The notes below the pieces were generated by a model, which was given only the letters and a program-made list of their open reading frames with translations, searched no databases and was not told the origin of the DNA. From Nitrospirota bacterium (GTDB lineage Bacteria > Nitrospirota > Leptospirillia > Leptospirillales > Leptospirillaceae), in NCBI GenBank assembly GCA_021826965.1, contig JAKAYA010000019.1, positions 1 through 36,479 of the forward strand: a stretch of 36,479 nt of DNA, written 5' to 3'. Positions 1 to 7,599 of the stretch are shown piece by piece; position 1 is the stretch's first letter; each line of letters begins with the position of its first letter. Made by a program: the position numbers and the translations under genes.

Positions 1-124
1 TTAAATATTAAAAAATTAGGTTGCTTTTTCATGAAATCAAAAACCCGATCTTTCCTTATCAACCACTTAGCCCTGTGGAAAAGTCGAATTCAGGAAAAAT
101 CAGGCTCAAAAATCGAAAAATGGG
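1..124. other. AT-rich edge region without a convincing gene
   Basis: This stretch is much richer in A and T than the rest of the window and lies downstream of the minus-strand asparaginase-type gene. A plus-strand open frame from 31 runs into the opposite-strand gene and has no ribosome binding site or recognisable product, so I do not call it. Positions 74-82, read on the minus strand, give TTTTCCACA, which fits the relaxed DnaA-box consensus TTWTNCACA. A weaker relative lies at 56-64. One or two boxes are too few to call an origin. Confidence 0.4.
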
Positions 125-1069
125 CTAGGAAAACGCGAGACAGGGGTCCTGTTCGGGCTCCCATCGGTCGCTCACCACGATCCCTCTTTCCCCCGATCGC
201 CAGGCCCCTGCGAGAAGGACGCCCGGATGGTGGAAGACGAAAGGTCCATGGCGGACCGACAGCAGAATGCCGCCAATCTGGCCATTGAGGGGATCTCCTG
301 TCTGTCCGGAGATCCCCTCGCCGATCTCGGAAAGAATCTCCCGGATCGTCCGGACGGCCGACGGGCGGTCCAAAGACTCCGAAACGGCGGAGAGGATCCG
401 GTATCCCGCGACCGTCCGCAGGATGGTCTCTCCCAGTCCGGTCATCGACACGGCCCCCAGCCGGTCGTCCGCGTAAGTTCCGGCTCCGGGGATCGCACTG
501 TCTCCGATCCGTCCTGCCCGCATCCGGCCGGCCCCTCCCGTGGAAGTGGTCGCCGCCAGATGGCCGCTCCTGTCCCGCACCACTGCTCCCACTGTCCCGT
601 GCCCTTCCAGATCCCTCTCCCCGCTCCAGGTCCGGAGGCTCGCAGCGTCGAAGACCGGTGGAAGGGGGAGGTCGGAAAGCCCTTCCGCCTCAATCCACCG
701 GGATGCGGCGTCGCCGGACAACAGGACGTGGCGGGTCCGGCCGAACAGGTGCGGCAGGATGCGGGTGGGACAGGAGAGGGTCGTGATGCCGGGAATCCCC
801 AGGTAGTCGAGCGTACGGCCGTCCATCGTGCCGACGTCCCGACGGACGATGCCGTCCTCCTGCGGAATGGCGCCTCTCCCGGCGTTGAAGAATCCCGACT
901 CTTCCAGCAGTCCCACCACCGACCAGGAGACTCCAGTGGCGGGCTCTCCCGCCTCGAGGCTCCGGCGTCCCCTCTCGAGGACCGTTTTCAGGAAGGATTC
1001 GAGATGGTGGTCGAATCTGGAACCCAGACCGGTATGGAGGAGTAGGAGGGGAGGAAGTCCGGACGGCAT
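125..1069 (-). CDS. Isoaspartyl peptidase / plant-type L-asparaginase (Ntn hydrolase)
   Basis: Predicted 314-residue Ntn hydrolase of the IaaA / plant-type asparaginase family, which hydrolyses beta-aspartyl (isoaspartyl) dipeptides or asparagine after cleaving itself into two subunits. The autocleavage and nucleophile motif GTVGAVV is seen with Thr at about residue 159, followed by the conserved ATTSTGG segment. Upstream are FNAGRGA (about 61-67) and GTMDGRT (about 80-86), the family's usual landmarks. The N-terminus has LLLHTGLGS where relatives have an HGGAG-like motif, so it is somewhat divergent. The start ATG shares one base with the stop of the upstream membrane haem protein (TGATG), implying translational coupling. 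Family assignment is firm; the preferred substrate cannot be told from sequence. Confidence 0.87.
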   Translation of the reverse strand: MPSGLPPLLLLHTGLGSRFDHHLESFLKTVLERGRRSLEAGEPATGVSWSVVGLLEESGFFNAGRGAIPQEDGIVRRDVGTMDGRTLDYLGIPGITTLSCPTRILPHLFGRTRHVLLSGDAASRWIEAEGLSDLPLPPVFDAASLRTWSGERDLEGHGTVGAVVRDRSGHLAATTSTGGAGRMRAGRIGDSAIPGAGTYADDRLGAVSMTGLGETILRTVAGYRILSAVSESLDRPSAVRTIREILSEIGEGISGQTGDPLNGQIGGILLSVRHGPFVFHHPGVLLAGAWRSGERGIVVSDRWEPEQDPCLAFS

Positions 1070-2415
1070 CAAGATCCCGACTCCGGATTGCCCGTGGGAC
1101 CATCGGCAGATAAAGCCGGCGACCGGTGGACCAGCCCTCCGATAGCGCGCATTTCCGCATGGATTTTCTGGAGACCCGAGCGAAGATCCTCGATCCATCG
1201 CTTGTCTTCTTCTTTCAGGTCGTTGTAGGACGGCGTCCTTCGTGAAGGGTCTTCCTCTTCCAGCTCCCGCTGGAGATCCAGCGCCTGGTTCTTGAGGCGG
1301 GAAAGGGCTTCGACCGCCTTGTTCAGCAGAGGGTCCGCCCGGGTCGCGGCGAGAGCGCCGAGGTCCATCGCCAGAAGTTCTGCCGCGTCCGTCCAGGTTG
1401 ACAACCGGTCCAGCGCATCCCGCAACCGCTCTTCGCGTTTCTGTCCGGCCGGGGGCTGGATACCGGCGTGGGGCAACGTGCCGATTGCCTTTTCCAGTTC
1501 CTTGTCCAGATTGGAAATCCGGTGAAAGAGATCCGGCACTTCCGAAGGATCCAGGGAGAGAATTCCGGCGGGACTGTCCTCCGGCCGGATGATCTTCACT
1601 CCGTCGGAGGGGGAAGAACGTCTCGATTTTGAGGAGGCCGCAGAGTCCGCTCTGGTCCAGCGCCGGCGGATTTGCCAATCGTCCAGGGCGATCAGGGACA
1701 GGAAAAGGATCCCCGTGAGGACGGAAGCTGTCACGAGGATGATTTTCTGGTTCAGCTCCGGCAAGGGCCAGAATCCCCAGAGCGAGACATGATGATTGTC
1801 GGGAAACAACGATGGAACCGGCACGAAAGACACCGCAGTCCCCAGGATCTCCCGGTCGAACCCATGGCACTGGGCGCAGGAAGGAGCGTTGGGAACGGGC
1901 AGGGACCAGACCGCCATCCCTCCGTCCGGCTGGAGCGGCGTCGGAATCCCCTGACGGTTGGTCAGGAGGTGATGGTCCCCTTTGCGGGCGGCCAGACGGG
2001 CCACTTCCTCCGCCAGCCCCCTTGGCACACCGGACGGAGGCCAGGGAAAGACGAAAGGACCGTGCGGCGCCTTGAACCACGTGTCCGGAACGCGGGTGAA
2101 AGACTGAACTCTTCGAAGAGTCGAGGGATTGCGGAATGCCGGTTTGCCGTCGGCGTCGAGAAGGACGATCCGGGCTCCCGACATCTCCGAGAGGAGATTC
2201 CACTGACGGGGAACGTCTTCCGGCTTCCGTGCGTTCATCAGGGACTGCAGGGAGCGGATCGCGCCGAGGTCCGCCGAACGGGCCTTCCGAAGGGCGTCTG
2301 TTTCGGCCGAAAGCATGAGAAAGAACACAAGGAGAGTGGCGCAGAATGCGATCGCCGCCAGGACGACAAAAAGACGCGACAGGAAAAAGCGGGGAGGCTT
2401 TCTCCGTGCCATCAT
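1069..2415 (-). CDS. Membrane protein with periplasmic CXXCH haem-binding segment and cytoplasmic coiled coil
   Basis: 448 residues starting at ATG 2415, which overlaps the purS stop (ATGA). There is a membrane segment at about residues 15-36 and a second at about 224-246, enclosing a roughly 190-residue region that should be periplasmic. That region carries one c-type haem site, CAQCH, at 180-184. The C-terminal 200 residues are polar and charged with heptad-like stretches suggesting coiled coil. The layout resembles haem-containing sensor domains of signalling proteins, but no HAMP, kinase, cyclase or methyl-accepting domain follows. It could be a sensor lacking a fused output, or a membrane-anchored cytochrome. 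I recognise no named family. It is followed by the asparaginase-type gene in the same transcription unit. Confidence 0.8.
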   Translation of the reverse strand: MMARRKPPRFFLSRLFVVLAAIAFCATLLVFFLMLSAETDALRKARSADLGAIRSLQSLMNARKPEDVPRQWNLLSEMSGARIVLLDADGKPAFRNPSTLRRVQSFTRVPDTWFKAPHGPFVFPWPPSGVPRGLAEEVARLAARKGDHHLLTNRQGIPTPLQPDGGMAVWSLPVPNAPSCAQCHGFDREILGTAVSFVPVPSLFPDNHHVSLWGFWPLPELNQKIILVTASVLTGILFLSLIALDDWQIRRRWTRADSAASSKSRRSSPSDGVKIIRPEDSPAGILSLDPSEVPDLFHRISNLDKELEKAIGTLPHAGIQPPAGQKREERLRDALDRLSTWTDAAELLAMDLGALAATRADPLLNKAVEALSRLKNQALDLQRELEEEDPSRRTPSYNDLKEEDKRWIEDLRSGLQKIHAEMRAIGGLVHRSPALSADGPTGNPESGS

Positions 2416-2708
2416 GCACTCACGGGCGGTCGGGAGGCGGGTTCGACGGACTGGATCTCGAAGGATTCCACCAGGGGATTCGCGAGAAATCCGGAGCACC
2501 AGGATTCAATCTTTCCGGAAGAAGCAACCCACTGCGGTAAAAGGATTTCGACGATCTTTCCGATCCGGACTTCCCGAACCTCGTTTTCGCCCATGTCGTG
2601 CAGCACCTGGAGAACCGCCTGTCCCTGGGGATCCAGGATGCCTTCCCGGACCCGGACGAGGATGATGACCTTGACCATTTGTGCGTTCTGCTCAGAATTC
2701 CGGTTCAT
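2412..2708 (-). CDS. purS: Phosphoribosylformylglycinamidine synthase, PurS subunit
   Basis: Small subunit of FGAM synthase, which acts with PurL and PurQ to convert FGAR to FGAM in purine synthesis. The conserved PurS core is seen: a V-K-V-I beta strand, then ILDPQGQAV, and VREVRIGKIVEI. PurS bridges PurL and PurQ. Start choice: ATG 2708 has AGGAGG ten bases upstream and overlaps the purC end by 17 bases. An internal ATG at 2678 matches the usual family N-terminus better but has a poor ribosome binding site. From the inner start it is 88 residues, near the normal 80-85. Neither purL nor purQ is in the window. It is translated with purB and purC. Confidence 0.9.
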   Translation of the reverse strand: MNRNSEQNAQMVKVIILVRVREGILDPQGQAVLQVLHDMGENEVREVRIGKIVEILLPQWVASSGKIESWCSGFLANPLVESFEIQSVEPASRPPVSA

Positions 2709-3411
2709 GACCGACGACCCTCCTGAAAAGTTCCTGGTAATGTTCCTCGATTTGCCCGAGATCCCGACGGAACCGGTCCTTGTCCATCTTTTCTCCGGTT
2801 TTTGCGTCCCAGAATCGGCAGGTGTCCGGGCTGATCTCGTCGCCCAGAAGCACCCGCCCTTTCGAATCCACTCCGAACTCGAGCTTCATGTCGACCAGGA
2901 CGATCCCTTTTTGCGCGAAGACGCGGGCGAGAATGGCGTTGGTTTTCCGGCCGAGGCGCTCGACGGCAGCCAGCGTCTCCTCCCCGGCCAGTTCCAGAAC
3001 CCGGATGTGATCGCGGTTGACCATCGGATCTCCGAGATCGTCGCGCTTGTAGTACCATTCGAGAACGGGCATCGGAAGAGCCCCCCCCTCGGGCTGGCCG
3101 AGGCGTTTGGCCAAAGAACCGGCGAACCGGTTCCGGAGAACCACTTCGAGCGCGACCATGGAAAGCCGCCGCACCGTCATGTCCACGGGGCCCGTCCGGT
3201 TCACAAAATGGGTCGGAATGCCTTCTTGCTCCAGAATCCCGAACAGGTGGGCGGAAAGCTGACAGTTGATTGCGCCCTTGTGGGAAATGGTTCCCTTCTT
3301 CTGGGCATTGAAGGCCGTCGCGTCGTCCTTGAAATGCTGGACAAGGGTATCGGGGTCTCCCATGTCGAAAAGGATCTTCGCCTTTCCTTCGTAGATTTTA
3401 TGACCTTCCAC
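2692..3411 (-). CDS. purC: SAICAR synthetase (phosphoribosylaminoimidazole-succinocarboxamide synthase)
   Basis: Cytosolic enzyme that joins CAIR and aspartate using ATP to form SAICAR in purine synthesis. Typical motifs are seen: YEGKAKILF near the N-terminus, VVLRNRFAGSLAKRLG, the IVLVDMKLEFG strand, the LLGDEISPD metal/ATP segment, and MDKDRFRRDLG near the end. I place the start at GTG 3411, which has AAAGGA six bases upstream and gives 239 residues, close to the E. coli length of 237. A TTG at 3462 would overlap the purB stop but has no ribosome binding site and adds 17 charged residues. It lies between purB and purS, all co-directional, so SAICAR made here is the direct substrate of PurB. 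Confidence 0.93.
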   Translation of the reverse strand: MEGHKIYEGKAKILFDMGDPDTLVQHFKDDATAFNAQKKGTISHKGAINCQLSAHLFGILEQEGIPTHFVNRTGPVDMTVRRLSMVALEVVLRNRFAGSLAKRLGQPEGGALPMPVLEWYYKRDDLGDPMVNRDHIRVLELAGEETLAAVERLGRKTNAILARVFAQKGIVLVDMKLEFGVDSKGRVLLGDEISPDTCRFWDAKTGEKMDKDRFRRDLGQIEEHYQELFRRVVGHEPEF

Positions 3412-3458
3412 GAACTGTCCTTTCCCTCTCTCGTCGTTTCCCGTCCCCCGCTCGCTCC

Positions 3459-4772
3459 TCAAGGAACGGCGTCCGGACCGAGGACCCGCGCGTAGAGCGC
3501 GTCGATATTCTTCATGAAGGGTTCCGGAGAAAAAGCCTTCTCCCAGGTTTCGGGGTCCGCGTTATCGGGGAGCTCCGGATGTTTCCGGAGTGTCTCCCGC
3601 AAATGGCCTTCCCCTCTCCACGTCTGCATCGCCGCATCCTGAACGATCCGGTAGGCGGTTTCCCGGGACAGCCCGGTGCGCACCAGCGCCAGGAGAACCG
3701 CTTGCGAATAGACCAGTCCACCGGTCAGGTCGAGATTCCGTTTCATCTGCTCCGGATAGACGAGGAGCCCTTCCAGGATTTCCCCCATCCGGTGAAGCAT
3801 GTAATCGAGCAGGATGAAACTGTCCGGCAGGATGACCCGTTCCACCGACGAATGACTGATATCCCGTTCGTGCCAGAGAGCGACGTCTTCGTAAGCGGCC
3901 TGGGCGTAGGATCTCAGAAGGCGGGCCAGGCCGGTGATGTTCTCGGCTCCCACGGGATTCCTCTTGTGGGGCATGGCGGAAGACCCTTTCTGTCCCGGAG
4001 CGAAGGGTTCTTCCACTTCCCGGACTTCGGTGCGCTGCAGATGGCGGATCTCCACGGCGATCCGCTCGAGGCTCGCTCCGATCAGGGCCAAAGTCGACAG
4101 AAGCTCGGCGTGCCGGTCCCGGGAGACAACCTGCGTTGCCATCTCTTCGGGTTTCAGGCCCAGAGAGAACAGGATCACTTCTTCCGTCGCCGGATCGATA
4201 TGGACTGCGGTGCCCATCGCTCCGGACATCTTTCCCACCCGCATCGATTCGCGGGCGTGACGCAGCCGTTCCTCATGCCGGCGAAACTCGGCGAACCAGG
4301 ACAGGAACTTGACTCCGAACACGATCGGCTCCCCGTGAACTCCATGGGAACGTCCGACCGTCAGGGTCGTACGGTGCCGGAGGGCCTGCTCCCGCAAGAT
4401 CCCGGAAAAGCGGTCCATTCCGCTCTGCAAAAGATCGATCGCCTCGAGAAGAAACAGGCTCTGCGCCGTATCGACCAGATCCTGACTGGTCATGCCGAAG
4501 TGGAGTATCGCCCGGGCCGGGACCGGTATCTGCTCGGAAATCATCGTCAAAAATGCGATGACATCGTGGCGCGTCTCCTGCTCGATCTCTTCCATCCGAC
4601 GGACCCGGATCTCGGGGGAAGAATCCAGAAAAAGCCTGGCCGCTCCCGGATCGACGGCGCCTTTTTCCATCAGCGCGCGCGTAGCGGCCCGTTCGACGGT
4701 CAGCCAGATCTTGAGGCGATGTTCTGTCCCGAACAGGACGCCCATTTCCTTGCGGGTGTAACGATCAATCAT
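3459..4772 (-). CDS. purB: Adenylosuccinate lyase
   Basis: 437-residue member of the fumarase/aspartase superfamily. It releases fumarate from SAICAR and from adenylosuccinate, so it serves both the late de novo pathway and AMP formation. Seen in sequence: a TSQDLVDT segment at about 95-102, catalytic-type histidines in RSHGVHGEP at about 141-149, and the superfamily signature GSSAMPHKRNP at about 263-273 with the mobile-loop serines. The start ATG 4772 has AAGGAG ten bases upstream. It heads the purB-purC-purS cluster; the 79-base gap to the upstream unknown gene holds no clear promoter. Confidence 0.95.
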   Translation of the reverse strand: MIDRYTRKEMGVLFGTEHRLKIWLTVERAATRALMEKGAVDPGAARLFLDSSPEIRVRRMEEIEQETRHDVIAFLTMISEQIPVPARAILHFGMTSQDLVDTAQSLFLLEAIDLLQSGMDRFSGILREQALRHRTTLTVGRSHGVHGEPIVFGVKFLSWFAEFRRHEERLRHARESMRVGKMSGAMGTAVHIDPATEEVILFSLGLKPEEMATQVVSRDRHAELLSTLALIGASLERIAVEIRHLQRTEVREVEEPFAPGQKGSSAMPHKRNPVGAENITGLARLLRSYAQAAYEDVALWHERDISHSSVERVILPDSFILLDYMLHRMGEILEGLLVYPEQMKRNLDLTGGLVYSQAVLLALVRTGLSRETAYRIVQDAAMQTWRGEGHLRETLRKHPELPDNADPETWEKAFSPEPFMKNIDALYARVLGPDAVP

Positions 4773-4851
4773 CCGTCAGAAACTCCTTGCTGTTACGGGT
4801 ACGGTTGACTCTTGCACGAACCGGACGGTCGCGGACCGGTCGCGGCCGGAT

Positions 4852-5352
4852 TCAGGCGCCGCGCAAAATGCAGGACGCGGGAAGCCCGTTGGGGTCCGAA
4901 AGAAACAAAAAGTCTCGACGGCTTTCGCCGGCCTCCGTCTCATCCCGGCGGGAAGCGTCCGGCAGCTCGTCCCGAAACAGGAGGGTTCCATCGAGAACAG
5001 CCCGCTCCACTCCCATTCCCGCAAGAAGACCAGCCAGCTTCTCCACGGGATCTTCCTGCAGCAATTCGCGTTGAACGAGCAGAAACCCCTTCTGGAGAGG
5101 CGGTTTCCCGGGAACGAACAAAAGCGAGGGAGGAAGAGGTTTCCCGGAGCGGACAATCGATGACAGGGCCCGGGAAATCATCCCGGAATACCACATGTCG
5201 ACCCAGGAGAGAACCCCGCGAAGGGAAGTCATCTCCCCGTCGATCAGGAAGACCCGGAAAAGCGGCGACCTGTCGAAGAAATCGCCTTCTCCCGCACCGA
5301 GGTGCGGGAGGTCCCGGAGAAAAAAACCGTCGGGACGAAAACGATGCTTCAC
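4852..5352 (-). CDS. Hypothetical protein between nusB and purB
   Basis: 166 residues, GTG start at 5352 overlapping the nusB stop by four bases (GTGA), so it is almost certainly co-translated with nusB. I recognise no family. The protein has mixed alpha/beta character with no signal peptide, membrane segment or obvious metal motif. Local features are a hydrophobic FRVFLIDGEM strand near residue 32, a WVDMWYSGMISRAL segment, and a KPPLQKGFLLVQREL strand. It might be a small cytosolic ligand-binding protein. That the reading frame is a real gene is well supported by the overlap and codon style; its role is unknown. Confidence 0.7.
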   Translation of the reverse strand: MKHRFRPDGFFLRDLPHLGAGEGDFFDRSPLFRVFLIDGEMTSLRGVLSWVDMWYSGMISRALSSIVRSGKPLPPSLLFVPGKPPLQKGFLLVQRELLQEDPVEKLAGLLAGMGVERAVLDGTLLFRDELPDASRRDETEAGESRRDFLFLSDPNGLPASCILRGA

Positions 5353-5852
5353 GACTCTTCTCCGTCTTCCGGAAAGATCGTCCGATCGGTATCGGCCGCC
5401 TTTCGGGGGTTCATTTCCGTTCCGACCCGGTGCAGGATGCCGTTGATGAAACGGACGGCTTCGGGTTCGGAGAACTGATGGGCGAGTTCGAGCGATTCGT
5501 CGACAGTGACTCGGAAAGGCACGTCCGGATCGTAGAGGATTTCACAGATTCCCATGCGCAGGATGTTCCGGTCGATCCGCCCCATCCGTTCCAGGGTCCA
5601 GTCCACCGAATAACGGGCGAGGATGCCGTCGATCTCCTCCCGATGTTCCCGGATCGCCTCCCTGAGTCGGTCCCGGAATTCCCGAGCCTGGCTCGGAAGC
5701 GGGGATGTCAGGGAAAACGGGGGAGGTCCTCCAGGGAGATACTCGCCGGCGAAAAGGGCCTGGAGAACTTCGACGCGGGCCTTGTGAAAGGGCCCCTGGA
5801 AGCGACCTTCCGGTTTCTTCGCGGTTTTTTTCCCGACGGAACCCGGCGTCAC
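5349..5852 (-). CDS. nusB: Transcription antitermination factor NusB
   Basis: 167-residue NusB, which with NusE (S10) binds boxA RNA and promotes antitermination of rRNA operons. The all-helical C-terminal half is clear: a WTLERMGRIDRNILRMG segment, then VTVDESLELAHQFS and the closing FINGILHRVG helix. The N-terminal KARVEVLQALFAGEY matches the usual start of the NusB domain, after about 20 extra basic residues. The start is GTG 5852, overlapping the ribH stop (GTGA). The ribH-nusB order is a widespread arrangement and supports both calls. Confidence 0.93.
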   Translation of the reverse strand: MTPGSVGKKTAKKPEGRFQGPFHKARVEVLQALFAGEYLPGGPPPFSLTSPLPSQAREFRDRLREAIREHREEIDGILARYSVDWTLERMGRIDRNILRMGICEILYDPDVPFRVTVDESLELAHQFSEPEAVRFINGILHRVGTEMNPRKAADTDRTIFPEDGEES

Positions 5853-6328
5853 GAAACCCCCTTCCGGGACAGAAAAAGCTGGGACATCCGGAAAGCCGCC
5901 TCTCCGGCTTCCCGTCCTTTGTCCCCGGCCTTTCCGCCGACCCGATCAAGGGCCTGCTGAAGAGAATCGACCGTAAGCACCCCGAAAATGACCGGTTTTC
6001 CATGCATCTGGCTCTGGTGCATGACGCCGGCCGTCACTCCGTCGACGACCGCTTCGTAATGGCCCGTATCTCCGCGGATCACGCAGCCGATCACCACCGC
6101 CACATCGTACTCGGCCCGGGGCAGAAGGACAGAAAGGGTTGCGGGAATCTCCATTGCCCCGGGAACGCGCACGACATCCACCTTTTCCGGAAGGAGCGGG
6201 CAGGCATGAAAACTGTCGAGACAGCCGGCCAACAGACGATCCGTCACGAGAGCGTTGAATTCGCTTGCAATCACCAGCGCCTTCCATGTCAGGGGTGGAA
6301 GGGGAAGCGAAAGGGTTCGGATCTCCAC
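5849..6328 (-). CDS. ribH: 6,7-dimethyl-8-ribityllumazine synthase
   Basis: Condenses 5-amino-6-ribitylamino-uracil with 3,4-dihydroxy-2-butanone 4-phosphate to lumazine, the penultimate riboflavin step; the family forms 60-subunit or pentameric shells. The diagnostic motifs are present: SEFNALVTDRLL near the N-terminus, VPGAMEIP, the VVIGCVIRGDTGHYEAV signature, and PVIFGVLTVDS. The start is GTG 6328 with AAGGA five bases upstream, giving 159 residues, normal for the family. It begins 17 bases after the ribBA stop, and RibBA makes the butanone phosphate it uses. Confidence 0.95.
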   Translation of the reverse strand: MEIRTLSLPLPPLTWKALVIASEFNALVTDRLLAGCLDSFHACPLLPEKVDVVRVPGAMEIPATLSVLLPRAEYDVAVVIGCVIRGDTGHYEAVVDGVTAGVMHQSQMHGKPVIFGVLTVDSLQQALDRVGGKAGDKGREAGEAAFRMSQLFLSRKGVS

Positions 6329-6345
6329 GGGAATCCTTATTGTTG

Positions 6346-7548
6346 TCAGATCTTGCTGAGCAAATGGCCCAGCTTGTCTTTCTTGGTTTTGAGGTAGCGG
6401 CGGTTCCGGTCTTCCGGGGTGATTTCCACCGGAACGCGGTCCACCATTTCGAGGCCATAGCCGGTCAATCCGACGATCTTCCGGGGGTTGTTGGTCATGA
6501 GCCGAAGCTTCCGGGCCCCCAGCTGGCAAAGAATCTGCGCACCGATCCCGTAGTCGCGCAAATCGTCCTTGAACCCCAGTTTGAGGTTGGCTTCGACCGT
6601 GTCGTACCCCTGATCCTGCAGCTTGTAGGCCTTGATCTTGTTCGCCAGGCCGATGCCCCGACCCTCCTGGTTCATGTAGAGAATGACGCCGGTCCCTTCC
6701 TTCTCGATCATCCGCATGGCTTCCCGGAGCTGCGGACCGCAATCGCACCGGTGGGAATGGAAGACGTCTCCGGTCAGACAGCTCGAGTGAACCCGGACGA
6801 GAACCGGTTTTTCCGGGTCGATCGTTCCCTTTACCAAAGCGATGTGAGGGCCCTGTTCCACCCTGTCCTCGAACACGACCGCCCGAAAATCTCCGAATTC
6901 GGTCGGAAGCTCGGCCTCCGCGACCTGGACGATCAGTTTTTCCTCTTTCATCCGGTAGGCGATCAGGTCCCGGATGGTGGCGATCGGAATGTCGTGTTCC
7001 CTGGACACCTTTTCCAGATCCGGGAACCGGGCCATGGAGCCATCCTCGTTCAGGATCTCACAGATGACACCGATCGGAATGATTCCGGCCAGGATGGCGA
7101 GATCGACCGACCCTTCCGTCTGTCCGGCCCGCTTCAGAACGCCTCCTTCTTTTGCCCGGATGGGAAAAATGTGCCCCGGACGGACCAGTTCCGTCGGTTT
7201 GGCGTCCGGCCGGACAATTGTCTGGATCGTATGGGCCCTGTCAAAAGCGGAAATTCCTGTCGAAATCCCGTCCCGGGCGTCGACCGAAATCGTAAAATCC
7301 GTCCCGAACGACGCCTCGTTGACCGGGGTCATCGGTTCGAGGCGAAGCGCATGAGCCTTCTCCGCGCTCATGGTCACGCAAATCAGTCCCCTCCCGTGTT
7401 TGGCCATAAAGTTGATCGCTTCGGGAGTCGCAAACTGTCCTGCGATCACAAAATCCCCTTCGTTCTCCCGATCCTCGTCGTCCGTCAGGATGATCATGCG
7501 GCCGTTTCGGATGCGGTCGACGGCTTCTTCTATACTGATCGTTGGCAA
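6346..7548 (-). CDS. ribBA: Bifunctional DHBP synthase / GTP cyclohydrolase II
   Basis: 400-residue fusion supplying both precursors of riboflavin. The N-terminal RibB half (about 1-200) shows the acidic metal-binding loop [10 protein letters not shown] at about 23-32, and makes 3,4-dihydroxy-2-butanone 4-phosphate from ribulose 5-phosphate. The C-terminal RibA half (about 205-400) opens the GTP ring; its zinc cysteines are seen at about 257, 268 and 270 in SSCLTGDVF and RCDCG, followed by NQEGRGIGL. The start is TTG 7548, with AAGGAG six bases upstream. A 51-base gap separates it from nadE. No FMN riboswitch-like leader was seen there. Confidence 0.96.
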   Translation of the reverse strand: MPTISIEEAVDRIRNGRMIILTDDEDRENEGDFVIAGQFATPEAINFMAKHGRGLICVTMSAEKAHALRLEPMTPVNEASFGTDFTISVDARDGISTGISAFDRAHTIQTIVRPDAKPTELVRPGHIFPIRAKEGGVLKRAGQTEGSVDLAILAGIIPIGVICEILNEDGSMARFPDLEKVSREHDIPIATIRDLIAYRMKEEKLIVQVAEAELPTEFGDFRAVVFEDRVEQGPHIALVKGTIDPEKPVLVRVHSSCLTGDVFHSHRCDCGPQLREAMRMIEKEGTGVILYMNQEGRGIGLANKIKAYKLQDQGYDTVEANLKLGFKDDLRDYGIGAQILCQLGARKLRLMTNNPRKIVGLTGYGLEMVDRVPVEITPEDRNRRYLKTKKDKLGHLLSKI

Positions 7549-7599
7549 CGCAATCTCCTTGTGGCTCCCGGTTACCGGAAAATCGGTCCGGTCGCAAAG

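Noticed and set aside
125-2419. 764-codon minus-strand frame as one long protein
   Set aside because: Only the last 314 codons match the isoaspartyl peptidase family; the first part is an off-frame reading of the membrane haem protein gene.
1672-3495. 607-codon plus-strand open frame
   Set aside because: It is a mirror of the haem protein, purS and purC genes on the other strand.
7549-7599. FMN riboswitch upstream of ribBA
   Set aside because: The gap is only 51 bases and shows none of the conserved riboswitch elements.
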